Below are positions 47,593 through 56,675 of a stretch of 64,000 nt of DNA, piece by piece (within the stretch, counting starts at the first letter, position 1; every line of letters begins with the position of its first letter). The notes beneath the pieces are model-generated. The model did not search any database and was not told the DNA's origin. It saw nothing but the letters and a program-made list of their open reading frames with translations. The DNA is from VGSZ01 sp044349155 (GTDB lineage Bacteria; Myxococcota; UBA727; VGSZ01). The stretch covers positions 1-64,000 of the forward strand of contig JBIKRQ010000002.1 in NCBI GenBank assembly GCA_044349155.1, given 5' to 3'. The translations under genes and the position numbers were made by a program.

Positions 47593-48465
47593 TCAGACGA
47601 GCCAGCCCACCACCGTCAGCACCGTCGTCAGCAGCAGCAGTTGTGCGGTTTTGCCCAACAGTGGATTGAGGGCGGGGCCGTCGGTGGTCCACACCGCGCG
47701 CGTCGTCGTGACCGCTTTGGGGATCGCCAACAGCACCAGCAATGCGGCGGTGTGCCCCTGCTGCACACCGACGGCGATCGGCAGCGCCATCCCGACGACA
47801 ACGCACACCAGATACTCAACGCGCACGAAGCGCGGACCAAAGCGCACCGCCAGCGTCTTCTTGTTGGCACCCACGTCGGTGTGCCGATCGCGCAGGTTGT
47901 TCACGACGAGGATCGCGGTCGACAACAAACCCGGCGAGAGCCCAACGATCACCGCGGGCCAAGACAGCTGCAACGTCTGCACGTACACGGTGCCCGCCAC
48001 AGCGACGGGGCCGAAGAACACGAGCACGAACACATCGCCCAGGCCGAGGTAGCCCAGCGGCTTTGGCCCGCCCGTGTACAGCACGCCCGACAGCACCGAC
48101 AGCACGCCGATGACGACGACAGGCCAGCCGCCGCGCCACACCAGGTACGTGCCAAACACCACGGCGACCGCGAAGGCGATGATGAACGCGGTGCGCATCG
48201 TGCTCGGCGCCACGAGCCCCGCCTGCGTGGCGCGTCGGGGGCCCACGCGCTCCTCGGTGTCAGCGCCATTTTTGAAGTCGAAGTAGTCGTTGGCGTAGTC
48301 GGTGCCGACCTTGATCGCCAACGCGCCGCAGATGGCACACAGGGCCGCGACGAGGTGAAAGCCGCCTTCGCTGACGGCCACGGCCACGCCCAGCAGCACC
48401 GGCGCAATCGCCGCGGGCAGGGTGCGTGGACGCGCGGCCTCGAAGAAAATCGCTGCGGTGTTCAT
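47593..48465 (-). CDS. menA: 1,4-dihydroxy-2-naphthoate prenyltransferase MenA
   Basis: A 290-residue UbiA-superfamily membrane enzyme that attaches the polyprenyl side chain to 1,4-dihydroxy-2-naphthoate, giving demethylmenaquinone. The first Asp-rich motif is in DYANDYFDFKNGADT at 56-70, and the second region is VNNLRDRHTDVGANKKTLAV near 195-213. About eight or nine helices follow the pattern of the family. ATG 48465 lies five bases after the menH stop; a longer frame runs into menH and was rejected. It is the last gene of the aroF-menG-F-D-H-A unit and converges with the hydrolase gene. Confidence 0.95.
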   Translation of the reverse strand: MNTAAIFFEAARPRTLPAAIAPVLLGVAVAVSEGGFHLVAALCAICGALAIKVGTDYANDYFDFKNGADTEERVGPRRATQAGLVAPSTMRTAFIIAFAVAVVFGTYLVWRGGWPVVVIGVLSVLSGVLYTGGPKPLGYLGLGDVFVLVFFGPVAVAGTVYVQTLQLSWPAVIVGLSPGLLSTAILVVNNLRDRHTDVGANKKTLAVRFGPRFVRVEYLVCVVVGMALPIAVGVQQGHTAALLVLLAIPKAVTTTRAVWTTDGPALNPLLGKTAQLLLLTTVLTVVGWLV

Positions 48466-48470
48466 TCGCT

Positions 48471-49235
48471 TCACCCGTTGATCACGTCGACGATCGCTTG
48501 CGGCGCCAACAGCGGCAGCGCATGCCCCACACCAGCAACACGGTGCAGCCGCGCACGCGCCCCCAGCAGCGACGTCAAGCGTTCGCCCGCGGCCACATAG
48601 GGCGCATCGAGCGCACCCACCACCAAGTCGACGCGGATGTCGTTCCGCAACTGTGTCACCCGCGACCACAACGACGGCATGCGCGCCACCGACAACCCCC
48701 GCTGCCAATGGGCCCGCGTCGCGGTGAAGGCCAGCGCACGACGCTGACGCGCGGCCAACCACGTGGGCATCTCTGTGTGCTGTTGCAGGTCGGCAAACAT
48801 CGGCAGCTGCCAGAAGTTGGCGAGAAAGCGCGCAGGATCGCTCTGCAGTTCGGCAGCGCGTTCGTCGTCGACAGCGCAGCGGCGGTCGCGCTCACCAGGC
48901 TCGGCCGCATCGTCGATGCCCGCCGTCCCCGACACCAGCACCAGCCGATCCACCTGCTCGCACCACACCGCACGCAACAGCACGGTGGCCAACGCGAGCC
49001 GCGCGCCAAGCGAGTAGCCCACCAACGTGATCGGGCCCTTCACGCGGGCCAACTGCTCAGCGATGCGATCCAGCGCGACGGTGAACAGGTCGTCGACGTC
49101 GATGCTCACGTCAGCACTGTCGAGCACATCGCCATGGCCGGGCAGATCGAAGGCCGCGGTGTTCAGCACCGACGCGCGCAGCGTGTGCCAGTCCGACGCC
49201 GCACCATGCGAGCCATGCAACAACACCACCGTCAC
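48471..49235 (-). CDS. menH: SHCHC synthase MenH
   Basis: A 254-residue alpha/beta hydrolase-fold enzyme that eliminates pyruvate from SEPHCHC to give SHCHC. VTVVLLHGSHGAASDW begins the fold, the nucleophile Ser is in VGYSLGARLAL near 90, and the catalytic His in GVGHALPLL near 242. GTG 49235 overlaps the menD stop (GTGA), which is why it is chosen over a longer start inside menD. Its position between menD and menA supports MenH over a general hydrolase. The following gene starts five bases later. Confidence 0.88.
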   Translation of the reverse strand: MTVVLLHGSHGAASDWHTLRASVLNTAAFDLPGHGDVLDSADVSIDVDDLFTVALDRIAEQLARVKGPITLVGYSLGARLALATVLLRAVWCEQVDRLVLVSGTAGIDDAAEPGERDRRCAVDDERAAELQSDPARFLANFWQLPMFADLQQHTEMPTWLAARQRRALAFTATRAHWQRGLSVARMPSLWSRVTQLRNDIRVDLVVGALDAPYVAAGERLTSLLGARARLHRVAGVGHALPLLAPQAIVDVING

Positions 49236-51004
49236 AGCAGCCCCTCCGGCTGTTTCCACGTCGACAACACTGCATCACACGCCGCCGCCACCGCCGCATC
49301 GAGCTGCTGGTGCAGCACCACGTTGTCTGCCCGCACCGTGCACACTTCGATGAGTTCAGGACGCGTTGGTGCCTGTGTCAGTAGGGCGGTCAACGTCGAC
49401 ACATCGCTCACCACGCGGGTGGTCATGCCCATGCCGGCGGCGATCTTCGCGAGCGAAAACGTGTGCGGCGTATCGAAGTAGCGCTCGACCAGGTCGCGGC
49501 TCGCACCGGCCACAGGCAGGAACGAGAAGATCCCCCCACCGCCATTATTGACGACGACGATCCGCACCGGCGCCTGCGCCTGCTGCGTCGCCGCAATGCC
49601 GCCCAGGTCGTGCAAGCTCGCGAGGTCGCCCACAAACGCCGTCGTCGGCCGCTTCGACGCCAGGCACGCACCAAGCGCGGTAGCGATGGTGCCGTCGATG
49701 CCCGACACGCCACGGTTCGTGATCACGACGACGTCGTCGGCCACGCGACGCGCGTAGCGGTCGGCATCACGCACCGGCATGCTGTTGCCCAACAACACCA
49801 CTTCGCCCGCGCGCAGCGTCGACAACACCGTGCGCGCCACCGTGGGCTCGGTGAGCCCCGCCGTCTCCAGCACGTCGTCGACCGCACGACCAACGCGCTG
49901 TTGCAGTGCCTGCACCAGCGGCGTCAACGACGAGCGGTGGATGCGGTTGGTCATCACCTTCGGCCACTGTCGCGCGGGCACGACAGCCACAACGTCGACG
50001 CGGCCCTCTGGATCGCGCACCCGCACACCACTGCGCAGTTGCACCACAGGGGTGCTGCGCGGCAGACCAGCGATGAAGCGTTGGCCGGTTTCCTCGGTGA
50101 GCGTGCCGCCAATCCACAACACCACGTCGGGGCACAGCGTCGTCGACAACGCCTTCACCACCGCGCCATGGCGCAACGCGGTTGATGGCAGCACCACACC
50201 GCCCACGTCTTCGGCGCGCAAGCCACTCGTCACGTCGAGCACCACGGGCCAGCGCAACGACGACAACGCTTGTGCTGCGAAGCCGCGATCGCCCACTGGC
50301 AGTGCGCCACACACCACGAGAGCCCGCTGCTTCTCGAACAGCGCGCTGCGCAGGATGTTGAAAGTGTCTTCGTTGTTGTCGTCGTCGTGAGCGTCGTCGA
50401 CGGCGGCGTGCTTCGTCGATGTGCACTGATGCGCAGCTGCGGGTTCAAGCGGTTTGCTGAAACGCACGTTCACGTGCACCGGGCCGCGGGCCGCACCATG
50501 CAGGTGGTGCAAGCCGACGTGGAGGTCGTTGTCGTCGTCGTGGCGCGTGCGCACCGACTCCGACGGGGCTGCAAGGTCCACCACCGCACGACACGGACCA
50601 GCCAACAACGGCGGTTGGTGCAGCGTTTGGTTGGCACCGGTGTTGATCAGGCTGTGGGGGCGATCGGCGGTCACCGCCACCCACGGCAGTTCGTCGGCGT
50701 CGGCTTCGCAGGCAGCAGGCAACAGGTTGGCCACCGCGGTGCCCGACGTCGTCACGATCGCCGCAGTCACACCAATGTGGGCCGCACCCACCGCCGCAAA
50801 ACCCGCGACGCGCTCATCGATGAGCACCGTGGTCGTCGTGCGCGCACGTTGCAGCGCAAACACCAGCGGCGTGCTGCGTGAACCCGGGCAGACAAACACG
50901 TGCTCAACACCGTGGGCTGCAATGGCCGCAACCACGTCGTCAGCACGGTCGGCGTTTCGTTGGCGGACCTCGTCGATGCGATCTGCGCCGGGCACGTCGC
51001 TCAT
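49232..51004 (-). CDS. menD: SEPHCHC synthase MenD
   Basis: A 590-residue thiamine diphosphate enzyme that adds the succinyl semialdehyde unit from 2-oxoglutarate to isochorismate. The N-terminal part has VFVCPGSRSTPL at 36-47 and TTSGTAVANLLPAACEAD near 85-102, both typical MenD segments. The C-terminal TPP region contains RGVSGIDGTIATALG and VVVNNGGGGIFSFLP near 490. The length is normal (E. coli 556). ATG 51004 overlaps the menF stop (ATGA). An Asp/Asn-rich loop near 200 is an insertion of this lineage. Confidence 0.95.
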   Translation of the reverse strand: MSDVPGADRIDEVRQRNADRADDVVAAIAAHGVEHVFVCPGSRSTPLVFALQRARTTTTVLIDERVAGFAAVGAAHIGVTAAIVTTSGTAVANLLPAACEADADELPWVAVTADRPHSLINTGANQTLHQPPLLAGPCRAVVDLAAPSESVRTRHDDDNDLHVGLHHLHGAARGPVHVNVRFSKPLEPAAAHQCTSTKHAAVDDAHDDDNNEDTFNILRSALFEKQRALVVCGALPVGDRGFAAQALSSLRWPVVLDVTSGLRAEDVGGVVLPSTALRHGAVVKALSTTLCPDVVLWIGGTLTEETGQRFIAGLPRSTPVVQLRSGVRVRDPEGRVDVVAVVPARQWPKVMTNRIHRSSLTPLVQALQQRVGRAVDDVLETAGLTEPTVARTVLSTLRAGEVVLLGNSMPVRDADRYARRVADDVVVITNRGVSGIDGTIATALGACLASKRPTTAFVGDLASLHDLGGIAATQQAQAPVRIVVVNNGGGGIFSFLPVAGASRDLVERYFDTPHTFSLAKIAAGMGMTTRVVSDVSTLTALLTQAPTRPELIEVCTVRADNVVLHQQLDAAVAAACDAVLSTWKQPEGLL

Positions 51005-52359
51005 CGCCTGGCCCCCATCACCTCAGCGACAACGTCGAGCACCAGGCTCGACTTCTTCTCGAGCTCGAGCCATTCGCGCGCCGGTTCAGCGCCGGCCACC
51101 AGGCCGCCACCAGCGAACACGTCGACGACACCATCGTGGCTGCTGCCACAGCGCAGGGCCACCGTGAGGTGTTCGCCGTCGTCGTCGGCCACGCCAACAA
51201 AGCCGGCGTACAAGCCGCGCTCAAACGGCTCGAGCTGCGCAATCACCTCGACGGCCTCGGCGCGTGGTGTGCCGGCCACAGCGGGCGTTGGGTGCAGGCG
51301 CGAAAACACGGGGGCGGCGTGCAACAGCTCGGCGTGAATCGGGGTGTGCAAATGCTGCACGCGACCCAGACGCACAATCTCCGGACCCGCAGGCACGTCG
51401 AGGCGCCGGCTCACGGGCTGCAGGGCTGCGACGATTGCATCGACCACCGCAGCGTGCTCGCGGCGCTCTTTGCCGTCTTCGCGCAGGCGGGCGGCCAACG
51501 CATCGTCGTCGTCACGGGTGCTGCCGCGCGGGGCGGTGCCGGCCAACGCATCCACATCGAGCGACGTCTTCGTGCGCACACACAAGCGCTCGGGGGAGCA
51601 GCCGAAGAAGGCATCGCCGTCGCTGTTGACGACGAGATAGGCCATGCCGCGCTGCTCTTTGGCCAGCAGTCCACGCAACACCGCGACGTGTTGGTGCGCC
51701 TCGAGTGCGCCGGTCTGCAACGTCGTCTTGCGCGCGAGCACGACCTTCTCGACGTCGCCACGGGCAAATGCCGCGAGCGCTGCCTGCACAGCCACAGCAT
51801 GCTCTGCCTGGTCGGGGGCATCGGTGCGCAGCAGCGTGGTCGTTGCGGTTGGCGCGGTCGTCGTGGTCGTGCGGGCAACCATCGCCTGCAGCACCGTCGT
51901 CAAGCGCGCGATCGTCGTCGAGGTGGCTCCTGCGAGGTCAACACCGAGCACCGCGTGGCTGCTGCCCGTGCGCTGCTGCAGCCACAAGCGTGGCGCCCAC
52001 ACCGTGCGCGTGGGGCGCGCAGCACGAAACGGCACCGCGACGACGAGCCGGCGCCCCGGATGCCCGTGCAACAAGCGCGCGATGGCCTGCTCGGCAGCAA
52101 GGGCAGAGCCGTCGTTGTCAGCCCGCGCATCGTTCACGACGTCGAAGCCGACGAAGAAGCTGCCGCGGTTGCTGTCGATCTCGCCCGCAGCCAGATGCGC
52201 AAAACGCTCGCCGCCGCACGGTGCCGTGGCGTCGAGCACGTCGAGGAGGGTGGCCACGGGCAGGCGGCCGACGAGGTCGATGGTGCACACGCCCGAGGCG
52301 CCGTCGTGCAGGCGACGCAACAACCGGTGGGCGGCGTCGACGACGGCGGGGTCGGTCAT
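51001..52359 (-). CDS. menF: Isochorismate synthase MenF
   Basis: A 452-residue chorismate-utilising enzyme that converts chorismate to isochorismate, the entry into menaquinone synthesis. The C-terminal two thirds is the conserved domain: VEKVVLARKTTLQ near 217, FFGCSPERL near 265, ALAGTAPRG near 285, HLHTPIHAEL near 350 and RLHPTPAVAGTPR near 365. AGGGLVAGAEPAREW with the Mg2+-binding Glu follows near 420. The N-terminal third is variable. ATG 52359 overlaps the menG stop (ATGA). A Thr-rich linker at about 185-195 is notable. MenF rather than an anthranilate or salicylate enzyme is favoured by operon context. Confidence 0.92.
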   Translation of the reverse strand: MTDPAVVDAAHRLLRRLHDGASGVCTIDLVGRLPVATLLDVLDATAPCGGERFAHLAAGEIDSNRGSFFVGFDVVNDARADNDGSALAAEQAIARLLHGHPGRRLVVAVPFRAARPTRTVWAPRLWLQQRTGSSHAVLGVDLAGATSTTIARLTTVLQAMVARTTTTTAPTATTTLLRTDAPDQAEHAVAVQAALAAFARGDVEKVVLARKTTLQTGALEAHQHVAVLRGLLAKEQRGMAYLVVNSDGDAFFGCSPERLCVRTKTSLDVDALAGTAPRGSTRDDDDALAARLREDGKERREHAAVVDAIVAALQPVSRRLDVPAGPEIVRLGRVQHLHTPIHAELLHAAPVFSRLHPTPAVAGTPRAEAVEVIAQLEPFERGLYAGFVGVADDDGEHLTVALRCGSSHDGVVDVFAGGGLVAGAEPAREWLELEKKSSLVLDVVAEVMGARR

Positions 52360-53126
52360 GTGGCGTCTTTCGGGCGGGTGCCGCGGTACAGGGTGACTGC
52401 ACCAAAGGTGAGGGGCTCAAAGCCCACGTCGACAAAGCCTGCCTGTTTCAGCACGTCGGCGAAAGCATCGCCCGCCGGAAAGCTGCTGATGGTTTCGTCG
52501 AGGTACTGGTAGGCGCTCGTGTCACCGGCGAGCAGGCCGCCAATCTTTGGCAGAATGCGTCGACGGTACAGGCGATACACCGGCCCAAACACCGCACCCT
52601 GCGGCTCAGAAAACTCGAGCACCAAAATGCTGCCGCCCGGCTTCAGCGTGTGCAGCATCGAGCGCAGGCCCAGCAGCGTGTCGCCCACGTTGCGGATACC
52701 AAACGAGATGGTGACGACGTCGAAATCGACATACGCCGACAGCTCACGCGCATCGCCGGTGTGCAGCTGCACGCGATCCTGCAGGCTGGCTTTGCTCACC
52801 TTGGTGCGGCCGTGGGCCAGCATGCCCGTCGACACGTCGACGCCGACCACTTCCTTCACGCGCGCATCGTGCGCCATCGCGATCGCGAGGTCGGCGGTCC
52901 CCGTCGCCACGTCGAGCACGCGCAGCGAGGCCGGTGCCGCCGCGGGCAACCGCGCGAGCAGGCGTTGGCGCCAACCCACATCCAGGCGCATCGACAACAC
53001 GCGGTTGGCGAGGTCGTAGCGGGCGGCAATGCCGTCGAACATGGTGTCGACGTGATCGCGCGACGGACCAGGAGGCACCATCGCCGTCGACGTCATCGAA
53101 CTGGTTTGCAGCTGTTGCTCGCTCAT
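52356..53126 (-). CDS. menG: Demethylmenaquinone methyltransferase MenG/UbiE
   Basis: A 256-residue SAM-dependent methyltransferase that makes the last step to menaquinone, C-methylation of demethylmenaquinone. The UbiE/COQ5 start is VDTMFDGIAARYDLANRVLSMRLDVGWR at about 26-53. SAM motif I is LDVATGTADLAI near 70-81, and later VTISFGIRNVGD and LKPGGSILVLEFSEPQ complete the family pattern. ATG 53126 overlaps the aroF stop (ATGA), and its stop overlaps the menF start. A Ser/Thr-rich 20-residue N-terminal extension precedes the domain. Confidence 0.92.
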   Translation of the reverse strand: MSEQQLQTSSMTSTAMVPPGPSRDHVDTMFDGIAARYDLANRVLSMRLDVGWRQRLLARLPAAAPASLRVLDVATGTADLAIAMAHDARVKEVVGVDVSTGMLAHGRTKVSKASLQDRVQLHTGDARELSAYVDFDVVTISFGIRNVGDTLLGLRSMLHTLKPGGSILVLEFSEPQGAVFGPVYRLYRRRILPKIGGLLAGDTSAYQYLDETISSFPAGDAFADVLKQAGFVDVGFEPLTFGAVTLYRGTRPKDAT

Positions 53127-54139
53127 CGCGCCACCTCGAAGGTTCGGCCGAACGCGGGCGCCATCGCCTTCAACTGGGCGAGCAACGCGGCAAAGCCAGC
53201 GACGTCGAGGGCCTGGTGGCCATCGCTCTTGGCCTCGTGGGGCGCGTCGTGCACCTCGACGATGATGCCGTCGGCCCCGGCAGCAATGCCCGCGAGGGCC
53301 AGCGGTGCCACCATCTTCGGGTCGCCCGCGGCGTGCGACGGATCGACAATCACCGGCAGGCGGCTTTTGAGCTTGAGCCACGCGATCGCCGCGACGTCGA
53401 GGGTGAAGCGCGTGTGCTGCTCGAAGGTGCGAATGCCGCGCTCACACAAAATCACCGACTCGTTGCCCGCCGCCATGATGTGTTCAGCGCTGCCGAGCAA
53501 TTCGTCGGCGGTGGTGCCAAAGCCGCGCTTGAGCAGCACCGGCACGCGCGTTTCGCCCACGGCCTTCAGCAGCGCGAAGTTCTGCATGTTGCGCGCGCCA
53601 ATCTGCAGGCAGTCGGCACGGCTGGCGACGGCGTCGACGTCGGCGGGGCTCACCACTTCGGTGAACACGGGGCGCCCGGTTTTCTCGCGCGCGGTCGCCA
53701 ACAGCTCGAGACCCGCACGCCCCAGGCCCTGAAAGCTGTAGGGGCTCGTGCGCGGCTTGTACGCACCACCGCGCAACGCATGGGCGCCAGCAGCGACGAC
53801 GGCGTCGGTGATGCGCGCGGTCTGCTCGGGGGTTTCCACCGCGCACGGCCCGGCAATCACAATCAAGCCAGAGCCACCCACGTCGACGTTGCCCACCTTC
53901 ACGGTGCGCGGTCCGCTCAACACGTTCGAGGCCAACGGCCACGCGGGCGCTTTGCGGTGCACGGCGACGACGTCGGCTGCAGCACGACAGCGTTCGGCGA
54001 GGGCATCGTTGTCGGTGAGCAGCAGGGCGGGAATCGAGCCCTGCAGCGTGACCACGTCGACGCCGTCAGCGTGCAGCCGCGCTGCAAGGGCCACTGCTGC
54101 ATCCGCGTTGCGAGAAACCACGACCATCCTGGCTGCCAT
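53123..54139 (-). CDS. aroF: DAHP synthase (KdsA/AroF type)
   Basis: A 338-residue enzyme that condenses phosphoenolpyruvate and erythrose 4-phosphate to DAHP, the first step of the shikimate pathway. An N-terminal ferredoxin-like regulatory domain covers about 4-70, as in Thermotoga-type DAHP synthases. The catalytic barrel has IAGPCAVET at 95-103, RGGAYKPRTSPYSFQG at 123-138, KRGFGTT near 212 and DPSHAAGDP near 276. It heads the men unit and supplies chorismate to MenF; the pairing of a DAHP synthase with menaquinone genes makes metabolic sense. GGAAGG precedes the ATG by about five bases. An imperfect GTTCA/TGAAC inverted repeat lies 33 bases upstream. Confidence 0.92.
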   Translation of the reverse strand: MAARMVVVSRNADAAVALAARLHADGVDVVTLQGSIPALLLTDNDALAERCRAAADVVAVHRKAPAWPLASNVLSGPRTVKVGNVDVGGSGLIVIAGPCAVETPEQTARITDAVVAAGAHALRGGAYKPRTSPYSFQGLGRAGLELLATAREKTGRPVFTEVVSPADVDAVASRADCLQIGARNMQNFALLKAVGETRVPVLLKRGFGTTADELLGSAEHIMAAGNESVILCERGIRTFEQHTRFTLDVAAIAWLKLKSRLPVIVDPSHAAGDPKMVAPLALAGIAAGADGIIVEVHDAPHEAKSDGHQALDVAGFAALLAQLKAMAPAFGRTFEVAR

Positions 54140-54171
54140 GGCTGCCTTCCGCTGGTCACGCCAGCTTTACG

Positions 54172-54189
54172 GTTCAAGACGTTCTGAAC
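54172..54189. promoter_or_regulatory. Inverted repeat upstream of aroF
   Basis: GTTCAAGAC/GTTCTGAAC matches its own reverse complement at seven of nine positions per arm. It lies 33 bases upstream of the aroF start and could be an operator over the promoter. No regulator can be assigned. Confidence 0.4.
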
Positions 54190-54258
54190 TCTCATGTAGC
54201 GAAGAGGGTCGGGGCCGTCCACAGCGACGTGACGCGGCGCTGGATCCGCGTCGTGTAC

Positions 54259-54278
54259 CCACATGTGGTCTGCAGACC
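54259..54278. promoter_or_regulatory. Overlapping palindromes between the Cys-rich gene and aroF
   Basis: CCACATGTGG (54259-54268) and GGTCTGCAGACC (54267-54278) are two perfect palindromes sharing two bases. They lie 18 bases after the Cys-rich gene stop. No T-run follows, so they are not a standard terminator; protein binding is possible. Confidence 0.35.
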
Positions 54279-54296
54279 TACAAGCCCCGCAGACCT

Positions 54297-55622
54297 TCAG
54301 CGAACAACGTTGGTCAGCGCCACGGTGCGCGTGATCGAGCCGGTCACCGTGTCCCAGACGACGATGTCGGCGCCCTCGTTGAGTCCGGCCAGCTGAAGGC
54401 GATCGTGAACGATTGGGGCGTCTTCGGCTGCAATCACCGCGCGTGTGTGCACTGCTTCGTCGCCGTCCTCGTCCCAGACCCATTGCTCGACCAGGTACAC
54501 CTTGCCGAGTGCCGCTCCGTTGCCTTTGGCGCGCACATGAACGCTGACGAGTTCGTTGGGATGCACCACGTCCTTCGGCACGGTGAGCGGCTTCGCGATG
54601 GCCGCCGTCGTCGTCGCCGCGCGGCAGCCGCCCTGGTGCTTGAGCTTGCACGCCTTGACGAACGCTTCGTCGGCGGTCGCCTCAAACGCACCAGTGGCTT
54701 CGGCAACGTTGGCCACGCCATAGGCGAAACAGGCGACCGCATCGTCGCCGCGGCACGCGTCGACGAGCTTCTCGTTGATGCCACGGGCCGGACGGAATTC
54801 GTCGGAGCCCAGAGCGAGGACTGCGTTGATGCACGAGGCGAGCGGCCCATTGCCACGGTCACATTTCTGGAGGTCCTGCTCGGTGCAGATCCTGCCACCC
54901 ACGACGGTGCACAACCTGGCCTGCACTGCCGAGGCAACGCTTGGCACCTCGTCGAGCTTGAGGAAGTGGAGTGCCCGACAGGCGCCGTCGTCTGGCTTGC
55001 TACACGCGGGGAGGCTGGCGTTGACGACCTCAGCAAACGCCTGTGTCGCTTGCGACTTCTGCTGCAGTGTCTTCGCGCCGCGAATGCGGCTCGCGGCGGT
55101 CGCGAGGATGTCCACGCAGGCGTTGGCGTCTTTGCGACACGCGACGAGGGCGCGACTCCACGCGCTCTCGGCGAGGTTCGGCTCGTTGAGTCCCGTCGCT
55201 GCCGCCGTGCACAGCCTGACCATGTCGCCCCAGTCCGCGCAGCGAAACGGGGAGCACGAAGGCACCCCTGCTGAGCAGTAGGCGCGGCTGGCTGCACGTG
55301 TCGACAGTGCGAACGGTGCTGGTGTGCTTCGCCATGCGGATGCCGCGATAAGCCCGCAGATCGTCGTGTCGCCTCGCTCACATCGTGGTGTCAGTCGCGC
55401 TACCGCGTCAGTCGCGTCGTCAGTGCGAGAGGTGAGCAGGATGATGGCCAGCTCATCGCACGTCTTGTCGTCGAGGACGCAGGCGCGGGCGGCCGCAGGT
55501 CGATCCCACAACTCGTGCGCCAGCCATGTGCACGCTGCCACGTCGTTCTTCTCGCAGGCGATCGAGCACGTGAAGGCTGAGTTGCACACCGCGAGCGGCA
55601 AAAGCAGGAGCAGCGAAAGCAT
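54297..55622 (-). CDS. Cys-rich exported repeat protein
   Basis: A 441-residue exported protein. MLSLLLLLPLAVC begins a signal peptide; the residue before Cys13 is Val, so lipidation is doubtful and cleavage near NSA is as likely. The mature part contains about twenty cysteines in repeated short units such as DVAACTWLAHELW, KTCDELAIILL, RGDTTICGLIA, DDAVACFAYGVA and KHQGGCRAA. This pattern resembles Sel1/TPR-like Cys-rich repeats of myxobacterial secreted proteins. The last about 100 residues form a beta domain with KVYLVEQWVWDEDGDEAVHT. Start 55622 is the best signal-peptide start; an upstream Met near 55662 adds a basic stretch. Function unknown. Confidence 0.6.
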   Translation of the reverse strand: MLSLLLLLPLAVCNSAFTCSIACEKNDVAACTWLAHELWDRPAAARACVLDDKTCDELAIILLTSRTDDATDAVARLTPRCERGDTTICGLIAASAWRSTPAPFALSTRAASRAYCSAGVPSCSPFRCADWGDMVRLCTAAATGLNEPNLAESAWSRALVACRKDANACVDILATAASRIRGAKTLQQKSQATQAFAEVVNASLPACSKPDDGACRALHFLKLDEVPSVASAVQARLCTVVGGRICTEQDLQKCDRGNGPLASCINAVLALGSDEFRPARGINEKLVDACRGDDAVACFAYGVANVAEATGAFEATADEAFVKACKLKHQGGCRAATTTAAIAKPLTVPKDVVHPNELVSVHVRAKGNGAALGKVYLVEQWVWDEDGDEAVHTRAVIAAEDAPIVHDRLQLAGLNEGADIVVWDTVTGSITRTVALTNVVR

Positions 55623-55722
55623 CACGCGTCGATGTCTTGACGTTGTGCGCTGGTCAACCATGTGTGCGCCGGGTGTTGCAGCACCGACGCAACAGACGCA
55701 CACAAAGCACACGAGGTGTTCG

Positions 55723-56565
55723 ATGTCGGTTGATGTGTCTGCGGCTCGCGGTCGTTCGTTTGTGGTCACCGGAGGCAACACCGGCATTGGCCGCGCCACG
55801 GTGGAAGCGCTCGTCGGTGCTGGTGCTCGCGTGCTGTTGGCGGCGCGCTCGTCAGAAAAAACGCTGCCCGTGATTGCAGCGATCAAAGCCGCACACCCAC
55901 AAGCAGACCTCGACTTCCTGCAGCTCGATCTCGCCGACTTCGACAGCGTTCGTCGCGCCGCCGCTGAACTGCTCGCCACCGATCGTCCCGTCGATGTGCT
56001 CATCAACAACGCAGGACTCGCTGGCAGCAAGGGCATGACGAAGCAGGGCCTCGAACTCACCGTGGGCACCAATCACTTTGGCCCGTACTTGTTCACGCAG
56101 CTCGTGCTGCCGCGGCTGCTGTTGTCGTCGTCACCGCGCATCGTGAATGTCGCGAGCGAGGCCCACTACAACGCCAAGCGCATCGACTTCGACGCAATCC
56201 ACAAGCCGGCAACATCGACCGCCGCGTTTGGCGAATACGGCGTGAGCAAGTTGATGAACGTGCTGCACGCCAAGGCGTTGGCGCGTCGTCATTCTTCTGT
56301 CGTGACCGCGTCGTTGCACCCAGGTGTGGTCGCGTCGGATGTGTGGCGCGAGCTGCCATCGCTGCTGCAGAAGGTGGCGAAGCTGTTCATGATCACCAAC
56401 GAGCAGGGCGCGCAAACCTCGTTGTTTTGCGCGACATCGTCGTCGGTGACGACGAGCGGCCGCTACTGGGACAAGTGCCGCGAGAAGCGACCAAACCGCC
56501 TCGCTGATGATGAGGCGTTGCAGGACAAGTTGATGGAAGTGAGTGCGCAACTCACCGGTGCGTGA
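55723..56565 (+). CDS. Short-chain dehydrogenase/reductase
   Basis: A 280-residue classical SDR, retinol-dehydrogenase-like. The cofactor loop is VTGGNTGIG at 15-23, the stabilising NNAG at 95-98, and the catalytic set Ser145, Tyr172 and Lys176 in YGVSK. Arg/Ser residues after the second strand (LLAARSSEK) favour NADP(H). The final part has PGVVASDVWRELP and a helix that usually closes the pocket. The ATG at 55723 is preceded by GAGG at about eight bases. The gene is divergent from the Cys-rich gene with 100 bases between. The substrate is probably a lipophilic alcohol or ketone. Confidence 0.88.
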   Translation: MSVDVSAARGRSFVVTGGNTGIGRATVEALVGAGARVLLAARSSEKTLPVIAAIKAAHPQADLDFLQLDLADFDSVRRAAAELLATDRPVDVLINNAGLAGSKGMTKQGLELTVGTNHFGPYLFTQLVLPRLLLSSSPRIVNVASEAHYNAKRIDFDAIHKPATSTAAFGEYGVSKLMNVLHAKALARRHSSVVTASLHPGVVASDVWRELPSLLQKVAKLFMITNEQGAQTSLFCATSSSVTTSGRYWDKCREKRPNRLADDEALQDKLMEVSAQLTGA

Positions 56566-56675
56566 GTCCGTGGATGTGCGCGCGTGTCGGTCGTTGTCGT
56601 CGACGATGATGGTGTGATCGCGCGCGCTTGCGAGATCGCGCTTCAGTTTGTTCGGGCGCACGCGATGGCCACCAT

